Assembly (NCBI GenBank): GCA_016218805.1 | Contig: JACRCW010000021.1 | Span: forward strand, 1-51,229 | Reading direction: 5' to 3' | Length of the DNA stretch: 51,229 nt | Source of the DNA: Deltaproteobacteria bacterium | Lineage (GTDB): Bacteria > Myxococcota > JACRCW01 | Shown: in pieces, positions 17,479 through 26,336 of the stretch | How the letters are laid out: each line of letters starts with the position of its first letter | Numbering within the stretch: the first letter of the stretch is position 1 | Position numbers and translations under genes: made by a program | Notes under the pieces: model-generated | What the model was told of the DNA's origin: nothing | Seen by the model: the letters and a program-made list of their open reading frames with translations, nothing else | The model's database searches: none

Positions 17479-20037
17479 ATGCTGTCCCTGCTCAGACTTG
17501 TGGCGGCGCGGCACCTCCGGGACTCCCGGGGGCGGACGCTGCTGACGCTGCTGGGCATCTGCGTGGGGGTCTCCGCCGTGGTGGGCATCACGGCGCTCAA
17601 CGGCGCGGTGCTGGACGCGTTCAACACCATGGTGGCGTCCATATCGCGCGGGAGTGACCTGCAGGTCAGCAGCGGCGAGGTGGGTGTCCCAGACGAGATG
17701 CTGGAGAAGGTCCGCGCGGTGCCGGGCGTCACCAGCGCCAGCCCGCTGCTGGAGAACACGGTGATGGACCCCGCCACCGGGGACCGCATCCTGGTGCTGG
17801 GGATTGACTTCCTGGGCCATGACCCGTTCCGCGGCCTGGCCGAGAAGGAGGGCGGCAAGAACATTGTTGACGACGAGATGGCGTTCCTGAACAACCCCCG
17901 CGCGGTGCTGGTGGCCGGGCCGTACGCGCAGGCGCACGCGCTCAAGAAGGGGGACGTGGTCAAGCTGCTGACCGCATCCGGGCCCGCGGACTTTGAGATT
18001 GCCGGGCTGCTGGCGCCTACCGGCGCGGCCAAGGCGTTTGGCGGCAGCGTGGGCATCATGGGGATGGATGCCGCGCAGCTCATGTTTGGCAAGGAGAACC
18101 GGTACGACCGCATTGACGTGGAAGTGGACGTGACGGTGGGCGCTGACGCCGTGCGCGAGCGCATCCGCGCGGCCACCGGCGGCGGCATGGTGGTGGACCG
18201 CCCCAATGACCGGGGCCAGCGCATCAGCCGGATGGTCTTTGCCCTGCAGACGGCGCTGCAGCTGGCCAGCGGGGTGGCGCTGCTGGTGGGCATCTTTGTG
18301 GTGTTCAACACCATGGCCATTGCGGTGATGCAGCGGCGGCGGGAGTTGGCCACGCTGCGCGCGCTGGGCATGCCGCGCGCGCAGGTGGTGGCCCTGGTGG
18401 CGGGCGAAGCCGCGCTGCTGGGCATCCTGGGCGGGCTGGCCGGCGTGCTGCTGGGGCGGCTGCTGGCGGAGCTGGCGCTGCAGAGCGTGGCGGACGCCAT
18501 CAGCGCCATCTACGTGGAGATCAAGCCGTCCGGCGCGCAGGTGCCGGCGTGGCTGGCGGTGACGGGCTTCCTGATGGGCGTGGTGACGGCGGTGGTGGGC
18601 GCGGCGCGCCCCGCCGCGGACGCCGCCGGCGTGTCCCCCGTGATGGTGCTGGCCGGGCGCGCCACGTCACTGCGGCCGCCCCGGCATCCCGCACTGATGG
18701 CGCTGGCGGGCGGCCTGACGCTGACCTCCGCGCTGTTTGTGGCCACACTGCCGGCGTGGAATGACATCCCGGTGGCCGGCTACGTGGCGGCGTTCCTGGT
18801 GCTGGTGGGCACGGCGCTGTGCGCGCCGCTGGTGCTCAGCGGCCTGCGCGCGGCCACCGAGCCCGTGATGCGCGCGCTGGGCTCCGTCACCGGGCAGCTG
18901 GCGTGCGGGAACCTGACGCGGGACCTGTCACGCGCGTCGGTGACCAGCGTGGCGCTGATGTTTGGCCTGGCGCTGAGCATTGGCGTGGGCGCCCTGGTGG
19001 GGAGCTTCAAGTCCACCATGGATCAATGGCTGGTGACCTCCGTGCCGTCGGACATGTTCCTGTCCGTGGGCGGCGGGCTGGCGGACCAGAAGAACATCCC
19101 CGTCAAGGTGGAGGTGGGCGCCGGCCTGGCGGACGTGCCCGGCGTGGAGGCGGTGTTCCACGTGCGCATGGCGCAGCTCCCGTTTGAAGATCTTACGCTG
19201 CAGGTGCTGTCACTGGAGACGGACGTGTACATGCGCCGCGCCAAGCTGATGGTGCGTGATGGTCCCTCCGTCATCACCGGCCAGATGCTCCGCTCCACCG
19301 GCGGCGTCACCATCAGCGAAAACCTCTCCTCCAAGAAGCACCTGCACGCGGGAGACGTGCTGGTGCTGGGCACGCCCAAGGGCCCGCGCCGGTTCCCCAT
19401 CCTGGCGGTGGCGGTGGATTTCACGTCGGACCAGGGGTTTGTGATGATGGACCGGTCCACGTACACGGAGGCGTTTGGGGACACCCTGGCGGACATGTTC
19501 CAGCTGTTCCTGAAACCGGGGACGGACGTGGAGGCCACGCGCCGCGTGCTGGCGCAGCAGTTTGGGCCGCGCGGTCTGACGGTGACCACCAACGGCGAGT
19601 TCCGCGCCTACGTGGGGGCGCTGGTGGACAACGCGTTTGCGGTGACGGGCGCCATCCAGCTGGTGGCGGTGCTCATTGCGCTGCTGGGGATCATCAACAC
19701 GCTGCTGGCCGCGGTGCTGGACCGCACGCGGGAGATTGGCGTGCTGCGCGCGGTGGGCGCGCTGCGCTCACAGGTGAACGCGGTGATGGTGGTGGAGGCC
19801 ATCCTGCTGGGCCTGGGCGCGGCGGTGATGTCCGTGGTGGCGGGGTCCGCGTTTGGGCACATCTTCACGGCGGTGATCAACTTCCAGTCCACCGGCTGGA
19901 GCCTGCCGTTTGTGTTCCCGTGGGGCACCGCGGGACAGGCCGCACTGCTGTCCGTGGGCGTCGCGGCCATCGCGTCGCTGGTCCCCGCGCGCCGGGCGGG
20001 CCACCTGGACGTGCGGGACGCGCTCAGCGTGGAGTGA
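17479..20037 (+). CDS. Two-domain FtsX-type ABC transporter permease
   Basis: The 852-aa inner-membrane protein contains two complete FtsX/MacB-like units. Each has a periplasmic MacB-PCD-like domain after an N-terminal helix (LLTLLGICVGVSAVVGITAL) and a set of three C-terminal TM helices. In unit 1 these include LQLASGVALLVGIFVVFNTM and AGEAALLGILGGLAGVLLG. In unit 2 they include VAVLIALLGIINTLLAAVL and VEAILLGLGAAVMSVVAGSA. Two central helices join the units, giving about 10 TM segments in total. This double layout is typical of bacterial lipoprotein-related or peptide-type ABC permeases with a single ATPase partner. ATG at 17479 is four bases after the ATPase stop. Confidence 0.88.
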   Translation: MLSLLRLVAARHLRDSRGRTLLTLLGICVGVSAVVGITALNGAVLDAFNTMVASISRGSDLQVSSGEVGVPDEMLEKVRAVPGVTSASPLLENTVMDPATGDRILVLGIDFLGHDPFRGLAEKEGGKNIVDDEMAFLNNPRAVLVAGPYAQAHALKKGDVVKLLTASGPADFEIAGLLAPTGAAKAFGGSVGIMGMDAAQLMFGKENRYDRIDVEVDVTVGADAVRERIRAATGGGMVVDRPNDRGQRISRMVFALQTALQLASGVALLVGIFVVFNTMAIAVMQRRRELATLRALGMPRAQVVALVAGEAALLGILGGLAGVLLGRLLAELALQSVADAISAIYVEIKPSGAQVPAWLAVTGFLMGVVTAVVGAARPAADAAGVSPVMVLAGRATSLRPPRHPALMALAGGLTLTSALFVATLPAWNDIPVAGYVAAFLVLVGTALCAPLVLSGLRAATEPVMRALGSVTGQLACGNLTRDLSRASVTSVALMFGLALSIGVGALVGSFKSTMDQWLVTSVPSDMFLSVGGGLADQKNIPVKVEVGAGLADVPGVEAVFHVRMAQLPFEDLTLQVLSLETDVYMRRAKLMVRDGPSVITGQMLRSTGGVTISENLSSKKHLHAGDVLVLGTPKGPRRFPILAVAVDFTSDQGFVMMDRSTYTEAFGDTLADMFQLFLKPGTDVEATRRVLAQQFGPRGLTVTTNGEFRAYVGALVDNAFAVTGAIQLVAVLIALLGIINTLLAAVLDRTREIGVLRAVGALRSQVNAVMVVEAILLGLGAAVMSVVAGSAFGHIFTAVINFQSTGWSLPFVFPWGTAGQAALLSVGVAAIASLVPARRAGHLDVRDALSVE

Positions 20038-20063
20038 GTGCGCCTGCTAGAGTGAGCCCTTAG

Positions 20064-22325
20064 ATGCGGGTCATCCCACATGTGGTGCTGGCGGCCGCCC
20101 TGGGCGCCGCGGGGACGGGTTGCCACACGGCGGCCTTTGTCTGCGGGTCTGATGCGGACTGTGACCAGGTGCACGGCTGCGACCCCGCAGACCGCGTGTG
20201 CCGGCGCCGCTGCACCGGCGCGTGCGCGGGGGGCCTCACCTGCGAGGACGGCCTGTGCCGCCCGGGATCCGCCGGTGCGGCATCCTCCTCGTCCTCGTCG
20301 GGTGTCGCGCCCGGAACCTCCGGCGCTACCAGTTTGGCCACGGTGACCTCCAGCGCCCCGGCAACCTCCACCGTTCTGACCAGCTCTACCGGAACCTCCG
20401 CGCCCGCCGCCGCGTCGTCGTTTTCGTCGTCGTCTTCGTCGGAGGGACGCTCGTCATCTGGCACCAGCCTCCCCACCGCCACCTCCCAACCGGAGGTCAG
20501 CTCCTCCGCACCCGGCGCCACCTCCGGGCCGGACGTCAGCTCGTCCTCCGGCCGCGGGCGGTCCTCCTCGTTCGGCCGTGCCTCCGCGTCCTTCACGCCA
20601 GCACGCTCCAGCTCCGCGGTGCTGGCATCATCCGCCGCCGCCCTCTCTTCCTCCGCCGCCCCCCCGGCTGCGGTGAACGCGCTGCCAGACCCGGTGGGCG
20701 CGTACGTCGCGGGGAGCTGCAACCGCCTGCGTCTGGTGATGGTGGATGCCAATGATACGCCCGCCACCACCAACGCGGTGCTGTCCCTCAACCTGTTCAC
20801 GTATGACGCGCTCGGCCAGTTCTTCGCGGATTCGGACACCACGTGTTCCGCTCCGCCCATTGCCGCGCTGGATGTCCTGGCAGGCGCCGTGGAGGCCCAC
20901 GTCCGCGTGGTGCTCCGGACCGTCCCGTCCACCACATTGGGCGCCATGAACGCATTTGGGGGACCGGCCCGCACGGCCACCGTGAGCGTGATCCCCTCCG
21001 CGCTGCAGGTCACCGCACCCACCTCCCTGCTGGTGGGCGAATGCTCCGGCGCCATCCGCGTCCACCTGTTGGACAACGCCGGCCAACGCGTTGCGGCGGG
21101 CTCGGTCACCGTCACGCTGGACGTCACCGAGGCCCCCTCGCAGGTAGAGCTGTTCTCCTCCGCCAATTGCACGGGTTACCCCTCATCCACCGCGCAGGCT
21201 CTCTGGAACACCACCAACGGCGCGGTGTTCTCCGCCCGCGGTTTGCGGGATCACGCCGAAAACCTCCGAATCTCCGCCGCCGGGTTGGAGCAACTCCACG
21301 CGCTGACCTTTGACGCGCGGGTGCAACGCGGCACCTGCTTCCTGCTGGCCAATTCCGGCGCCGTGGATTGCCCGGTGTACCGCGCCGTGCGGGACGTGAA
21401 CCGCACCATGATGCTGTTCTCCTCGCGTTTCACGGACAATACGCCCCGGAACTCCGCCATCACCTGTCAGCTGGCCAATACGTCCACCATCGCCTGCCGG
21501 CGCGCGGGGACGGACGGCGCCATCGCCGTCATCTCCTGGCAGGTGTTTGAATCCGCTACCGGGCTGTCCGTGCAGCACCTTACCTCCGGGTGCACCTCGG
21601 ACACGGGCACGTTCATCACGCTGCCCACACCCGCCACGGCCTCCTCATTCCTCCTGTTCAGCGCCCGCGGCGGCGGCGGCACCATCAATGATGATGACTT
21701 CCGCACCGCGGAGCTGCAGCTTCCCTCAACGGTGATTGTGCGCAATGGGCGTCCGGCGTGCATCCCCGTCAGCAGCGGCGGCGAGGACTACGCGCTGCAG
21801 GTGGTCACCTGGACCGGCGCGTCCGTGGTTTCCGGCACGCTGCAGGTCCCCATCAACGCCGGCTCCATGGGCGTGGCGGCCACGGGCTCGGCCGCGCTGG
21901 CAACGTGGCGCGCCTCGGGCTCACCCACCGCGTGTGCCGCGTTCACGGAAGCGGAACCCGCGGGAAACCTGGTCACACTGTTGCGGGGAAACTCTGACAC
22001 GGGTTGCGCCACCGCCGCGGTGGACACCACCTGGCAGGCGCTGAGCTTCCCCGCGGCGGTCACCGTCACTGCGTTTGGCCTGCAATTCAGCGGGACGTCC
22101 GCAACCTGGCCGCTCAACAGCAACGTTGACCCGGGGAGCACGTTCGTGTTCGCCAGCGGGCAGGGCTACTCAGGGCAGGGCGGCGGAACCGTGGCGGGCA
22201 TTACGTCCGTGGCGTCTGACGCGGTGGCCACGCTGGATGTTTCGTTGTCAACGTTGACGGTGACGCGCGGAACGGGGACCGGGGCGGTGCGGTTCCTGGT
22301 GCAGGTGGTGTGTGTGCCGCCGTGA
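20064..22325 (+). CDS. Large Cys-rich lipoprotein with Ser/Thr-rich stalk
   Basis: The 753-aa protein starts with a lipoprotein signal (lipobox GTGC near residue 20). A Cys-rich module with about ten Cys follows (CGSDADCDQVHGCDPADRVC, RRRCTGACAGGLTCEDGLC). A Ser/Thr/Ala-rich stalk spans roughly residues 70-205. The large beta-rich body includes a repeated fold pattern (AATGSAALATWRASGSPTAC, GNLVTLLRGNSDTGC) and paired Cys. It starts 26 bp after the permease stop on the same strand and may be co-transcribed, so it could be a partner or cargo of that transporter. The stalk suggests display at the cell surface. No enzymatic motif is visible. Confidence 0.75.
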   Translation: MRVIPHVVLAAALGAAGTGCHTAAFVCGSDADCDQVHGCDPADRVCRRRCTGACAGGLTCEDGLCRPGSAGAASSSSSSGVAPGTSGATSLATVTSSAPATSTVLTSSTGTSAPAAASSFSSSSSSEGRSSSGTSLPTATSQPEVSSSAPGATSGPDVSSSSGRGRSSSFGRASASFTPARSSSAVLASSAAALSSSAAPPAAVNALPDPVGAYVAGSCNRLRLVMVDANDTPATTNAVLSLNLFTYDALGQFFADSDTTCSAPPIAALDVLAGAVEAHVRVVLRTVPSTTLGAMNAFGGPARTATVSVIPSALQVTAPTSLLVGECSGAIRVHLLDNAGQRVAAGSVTVTLDVTEAPSQVELFSSANCTGYPSSTAQALWNTTNGAVFSARGLRDHAENLRISAAGLEQLHALTFDARVQRGTCFLLANSGAVDCPVYRAVRDVNRTMMLFSSRFTDNTPRNSAITCQLANTSTIACRRAGTDGAIAVISWQVFESATGLSVQHLTSGCTSDTGTFITLPTPATASSFLLFSARGGGGTINDDDFRTAELQLPSTVIVRNGRPACIPVSSGGEDYALQVVTWTGASVVSGTLQVPINAGSMGVAATGSAALATWRASGSPTACAAFTEAEPAGNLVTLLRGNSDTGCATAAVDTTWQALSFPAAVTVTAFGLQFSGTSATWPLNSNVDPGSTFVFASGQGYSGQGGGTVAGITSVASDAVATLDVSLSTLTVTRGTGTGAVRFLVQVVCVPP

Positions 22326-22534
22326 GCACCGCGGCATCCGTCATCCGGAGGACGGCCTAGGCCGGGTGACCTCCGCTTCTCGACGGAACCCCATCCGCTT
22401 CATGACTTCGGCCGGTGGACGGACTCCGGATAGGTCGATCATCCGATGGTAGGGGGACGAACCACCTTGTCGCAGGCCTCGATACACGCCTTGTGCCCCG
22501 GTCGCGTGTGGCCGGGCCGCCAGGAGAGGCCGCC

Positions 22535-23740
22535 ATGCGTATCAACAGCAACTTCGCGCAGACACTGATGGGGATGGTGGAACGCATGTTCCAGGCCTCC
22601 ACGCAGCCCGCCGCCCTGCCGGCCACCGCCGGTGGCCCCGCGCTTTCGCCGTTTGGGCGGGATGGGTTTGAAATGGCGCGCCGCAACTGGATGCAGGGTC
22701 TGTCCGGCGCCACCCAGCTGGCCCCCGGCGGCCGCCCGGACATCCCCACCAAGGACCCGGTGACTGACCCGCAGCCGCAGCCTCCCACGACGGACAACCC
22801 CACCACGCCCATCTCCGACCCGCAGCCGCAGCCGCCGCAGAGCAAGCGGAAGGTGTTTGTGTTCGGCAACAAGAAGCACCCGCGCACGCTGGGCAGCTTC
22901 CTGAAGAAGGCGCAGAAGTACGGCATCAACATTGACCCGTCCAAGTTCACCCCTGAACAGCTCAAGATGAAGATCCCCGCGGGCAAGTCCATCGTCGTTT
23001 CAGACGGCGGCGAGATCCTGGGCATGAAGGACACGCGTGACGTGATGGGCGACGACAACCTGGGCGTGCGCGGTCACCTGCGCGGGCGCGGTGACCTGGA
23101 TGACACGCACACCGTGTCCCGCCAGGGCTATGAGACGGTGGGCCGGGGCGGGGACGTTGAGGTCAATGGCCAGAACTACGAGGTGGACAACACGTTCCTC
23201 AAGTCCCCCGTGGCGCTGGACCTCAACCACGACGGGAAGATTGGCACCACGGGCGCGTCCACCGCGCAGAAGCGCGCGGATGGCAAGGTGGGGAAGACCG
23301 TGATGTTTGACGTGGACGGTGACGGCAAGAAGGACCGCACCGAGTGGATGTCCGGCAACGGCGACGGGCTGCTGGTGGATGACCGCGACGGTGGGGCCAC
23401 GCGCGCCATGAAGGGCAACGGCGAGATTGACGGGCGGCGCCTGTACGGGGACCAGGGTGGTAAGTACGCCAACGGCTACGACAAGATGGCGCAGCGGGAC
23501 AGCAACCACGACGGCAAGCTCTCCGGCCAGGAACTGGAGGGACTCAAGGTCTGGGTGGACGACGGCGACGCGCTCATTGGCAAGGGCGAACTCAAGTCCC
23601 TCAAGGAACTGGGCATCACGGAGATGTCGGTGGGCATGCACACCGAGCAGAACGCGCGCGGTGAGGACCTGATGCGCTCGTCGTTCGTGCAGAACGGGCA
23701 GCAGCAGATGAGCGAGGACGTCTGGTTCGCCACGCACTGA
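22535..23740 (+). CDS. Free-standing FrpC/RTX-like calcium-binding protein
   Basis: The 401-aa product starts at ATG 22535 with CAGGAGAGG upstream. There is no classical signal peptide. Residues about 70-105 are a Pro/Gln/Thr linker with PQPQPP twice. The C-terminal half follows the pattern seen at the ends of FrpC-like and other RTX-type proteins: PVALDLNHDGKIGTTG, VMFDVDGDGKKDRTEW, GDGLLVDDRDGG, a DSNHDGKLSGQEL EF-hand-like loop, then LKVWVDDGDALIGKGELKSL and LGITEMSVG. Asp/Asn/Gly loops are typical calcium sites. Such modules normally close very large secreted proteins, so a small single-module protein is unusual. How it would be exported is not evident; a type I or other leaderless route is possible. 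Confidence 0.75.
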   Translation: MRINSNFAQTLMGMVERMFQASTQPAALPATAGGPALSPFGRDGFEMARRNWMQGLSGATQLAPGGRPDIPTKDPVTDPQPQPPTTDNPTTPISDPQPQPPQSKRKVFVFGNKKHPRTLGSFLKKAQKYGINIDPSKFTPEQLKMKIPAGKSIVVSDGGEILGMKDTRDVMGDDNLGVRGHLRGRGDLDDTHTVSRQGYETVGRGGDVEVNGQNYEVDNTFLKSPVALDLNHDGKIGTTGASTAQKRADGKVGKTVMFDVDGDGKKDRTEWMSGNGDGLLVDDRDGGATRAMKGNGEIDGRRLYGDQGGKYANGYDKMAQRDSNHDGKLSGQELEGLKVWVDDGDALIGKGELKSLKELGITEMSVGMHTEQNARGEDLMRSSFVQNGQQQMSEDVWFATH

Positions 23741-23758
23741 GCCGGCACGGCACCTCCG

Positions 23759-23805
23759 CCAACGCGCCGCCGCGAATGCCCCCATCATTCGCGCCGGCGC
23801 GTTGG
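23759..23805 (+). terminator. Very strong hairpin terminator after the calcium-binding gene
   Basis: The 20-bp arms (23759-23778 and 23786-23805) have a single internal mismatch and a 7-nt loop CCCCCAT. The stem starts 18 bases after the stop codon and is followed by TGTGTCC. It separates this gene from the multiheme cytochrome gene and rules out the upstream in-frame start of the latter at 23802. Confidence 0.7.
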
Positions 23806-23894
23806 TGTGTCCGCCGGATGTGTGTGGCGCGCCTTCATGCACCGGGCGCGTGACGTCGTTGTGCGGGCTTGCAAACAAGGCCGGACGTGCCAGC

Positions 23895-26336
23895 ATGCGT
23901 GGCCGCGGCAAGACCACCGCTCCCAGCATGACGTTCTCCTCCCGGCGTTCCGCGGCAACGCACCGCATCCCCCGGCCGTGGCCTGCCTGCGCGGTGCTGG
24001 CGCTGGCGTGGGCGGCCGCACCGGCGCAGGCAGACTTCTTTGGGCTGGAGCCGGGAGCGCGCGTCCGCGGGCACCAGGACCTGGACTGCAAGAAGTGTCA
24101 CGCCGAAGGGACGGGCAGCGGCATTGACCGCAACAAGTGCCTGGGGTGCCACGACCACCGCGACCTGCGCGCGCAGGTGGAGCACGGGCGCGGGCTGCAC
24201 GGCCGGCCCGAGTTCCAGAAGAGCTGCGAGAAATGTCACGTGGACCACAAGGGTGAGAAGGCGCGGGTGATTGACTGGAAGCTGGAAGGCGGAATGGACC
24301 AGTTCAACCACGCCAAGACGGGCTACGAGTTGGAAGGCCGGCACCGCCGCGTGAAATGCACGGATTGCCACAAGGCGCGGTTTGAGCGGTCCGGGACACC
24401 GCGTTTCCTGGGCCTGGACCAGAAGTGCCTGTCCTGCCACCAGGACGTGCACAACTTCCAGAACACGCGCAAGGAGCTGACGGACTGCACCGTGTGCCAC
24501 CAGTTTGACGCGCGCGAGATAGCGAGCCAGCAGGCGGTGCTGCGCACGTTCAACCACGCCGCGGTGACGGAGCACGCGCTGCGGGGCGCGCACGACGACA
24601 TCAAGTGCACGAAATGCCACACCCAGGGCAAGGCGTTCAGGATGGCGCAGAAACCGCAGGGCTGCGCCAGCTGCCACAAGGACCCGCACCGCAACGTGTA
24701 CACGGCGGAGGGCCGGTCCTGCGAAAAGTGCCACGTGGAGGACAAGGCGAGCTTCAAGGAACAGCGGTTTGACCACGGCAAGACGCGGTTCCCGCTGCAG
24801 TTCACCCACGCGCGCACGGCGTGCACCAAGTGTCATCCCAAGGAGGTGCTGAAGTCCCCCGCGCTGGACTGCCTGGGCTGCCACCGCGAGGACAATGTGC
24901 ACGTGGTGGCGGGCGCGGACCGGTTTGACGGCGTGGCATGCCAGAAGTGCCACACACCGCAGGGGTTCAAGGGGCGCGTGATCTTCAACCACGGCCAGGA
25001 GACCCGGATGAAGCTGGCCGGGCGGCACGCGGAGGTGGGCTGCGCCGGCTGTCACCGCGGGAAACCCAAGGCGGAGGTGCGCACGGCGGAGGACACCTTT
25101 GAGCGGTTCAAGAGCGCGGAGTGCATTGGCTGTCACCAGCACCGTGAGGCCCACCAGCGTGCGTTCCATGACACGCCACAGGTGTGCACGCGCTGCCATG
25201 TGCCGGGGTCCGACAACCTCAAGCTGCCGCCGCACGACAAGCTCTCCGAGGTGTTTGCGCAGGCGGGCGCACACGCGGCGGTGAGCTGCGAGAAGTGCCA
25301 CGGGGAGGGGATCAAGAAGCTCAAGGTGGGCGCTGACTGCGTGACGTGTCACGAGGACAAGCACCGCGGCACGCTGGGCGAGGGTAAGAACTGCAAAGCG
25401 TGCCACACCGAGGGCTACGCGTTCCTGCAGGTGAGCCTGGATCATGACCGCGACACGCACTACCCGCTGACCGGGCGGCACGCGTCCGTGCGGTGCGCGC
25501 GGTGCCACCCGGGCGCACCGGCGACCTACAAAGTGCCGGAGCAGAAGTGCGTGGACTGTCACGGCGCGCAGGACGTGCACGCGGGGAAGCTGGGCCTGGA
25601 CTGCGCCCGGTGTCACACGCCGTCCGGTGGCGCACCCCGGTTTGACCACGCCCGGATGACGCGCTTCCCGTTGGAGGGTGCGCACGCGCGGGCGGAGTGC
25701 GTGGGATGTCACGCGCTCCCGGAGCGCGGGCCGGATGGCCAACCGGTGGTGGACTGGCAGTTCCGCGCACCGGGTAAGGACTGCAAAACGTGCCACGGCG
25801 ACCGGCACGGCGTCTCCGCGGCCTCCACGTGCGCGCGGTGCCACGGCATGGAGGACTGGCGCACGCGCATTGTGGACCGCTACCACGACGTGCCGCCGTT
25901 CAGCCTGCTGGGACAGCACTCCGACCTGGAGTGCACCAAGTGCCACGGCCAGTCCGCGGACCTCACCGGCACCGGCACGCGCTGCGAGAGTTGCCACCGC
26001 CAGGATGACATCCACGGCGGCGCGCTGCGCGAGTGCCAGCAGTGCCACCGCGTCCAGGGTTGGATGCCCTCATCCTTCACGCACGCCACCACGGGCTTCC
26101 CGCTGCAGGGCATCCACCGCACGCTGGATTGCCGGCAGTGCCACGGCGTGGGCGCGTACTCGGGGATGAGCAGTGAGTGCATCAGCTGTCATCTGAGGGA
26201 CTGGGCCAACGCTACTTCGCCGGTGGCCAACATCTTCCACAACGCTGTGGTGCAGGACCCCAACTGCCTCCCGTGCCACAACCAGGTCTCCTGGTACCGC
26301 GGCCCGCGCGGTGAACTGCGGAGGAACCTGCGGTGA
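23895..26336 (+). CDS. Triacontaheme (30 CXXCH) cytochrome c
   Basis: Exported electron-transfer protein of about 813 aa. I counted 30 CXXCH heme-attachment motifs spread evenly from CKKCH (near residue 70) to CLPCH (near residue 795), about one per 25 residues. Recurrent units carry extra histidines as likely distal ligands, of the form F-x-H followed by FPL-x-G-x-H before a CXXCH (RFDHGKTRFPLQFTH, RFDHARMTRFPLEGAH, SFTHATTGFPLQGIH). The signal sequence is WPACAVLALAWAAAPAQA. ATG 23895 and ATG 23928 are both possible starts; neither has a clear ribosome binding site, and the second gives the more usual signal length. The stop overlaps the start of a beta-barrel gene (GTGA), so the two are coupled. 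The pair looks like a porin-cytochrome conduit carrying electrons across the outer membrane. Confidence 0.93.
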   Translation: MRGRGKTTAPSMTFSSRRSAATHRIPRPWPACAVLALAWAAAPAQADFFGLEPGARVRGHQDLDCKKCHAEGTGSGIDRNKCLGCHDHRDLRAQVEHGRGLHGRPEFQKSCEKCHVDHKGEKARVIDWKLEGGMDQFNHAKTGYELEGRHRRVKCTDCHKARFERSGTPRFLGLDQKCLSCHQDVHNFQNTRKELTDCTVCHQFDAREIASQQAVLRTFNHAAVTEHALRGAHDDIKCTKCHTQGKAFRMAQKPQGCASCHKDPHRNVYTAEGRSCEKCHVEDKASFKEQRFDHGKTRFPLQFTHARTACTKCHPKEVLKSPALDCLGCHREDNVHVVAGADRFDGVACQKCHTPQGFKGRVIFNHGQETRMKLAGRHAEVGCAGCHRGKPKAEVRTAEDTFERFKSAECIGCHQHREAHQRAFHDTPQVCTRCHVPGSDNLKLPPHDKLSEVFAQAGAHAAVSCEKCHGEGIKKLKVGADCVTCHEDKHRGTLGEGKNCKACHTEGYAFLQVSLDHDRDTHYPLTGRHASVRCARCHPGAPATYKVPEQKCVDCHGAQDVHAGKLGLDCARCHTPSGGAPRFDHARMTRFPLEGAHARAECVGCHALPERGPDGQPVVDWQFRAPGKDCKTCHGDRHGVSAASTCARCHGMEDWRTRIVDRYHDVPPFSLLGQHSDLECTKCHGQSADLTGTGTRCESCHRQDDIHGGALRECQQCHRVQGWMPSSFTHATTGFPLQGIHRTLDCRQCHGVGAYSGMSSECISCHLRDWANATSPVANIFHNAVVQDPNCLPCHNQVSWYRGPRGELRRNLR

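Noticed and set aside
22353..22364. Perfect 12-bp palindrome CGGCCTAGGCCG after the large lipoprotein gene
   Set aside because: Short palindromes of G and C are common at this base composition and nothing else supports an operator or terminator.
23835..26048. A 737-codon minus-strand open frame over the cytochrome gene
   Set aside because: The Arg/Ala/Val-rich translation mirrors the repeated CXXCH coding pattern; no signal, motif or ribosome binding site.
24060..26290. Regularly spaced short similar sequences that could suggest a CRISPR array
   Set aside because: The repeats are degenerate CXXCH codons inside one reading frame; spacing and sequence vary and no cas genes are present.
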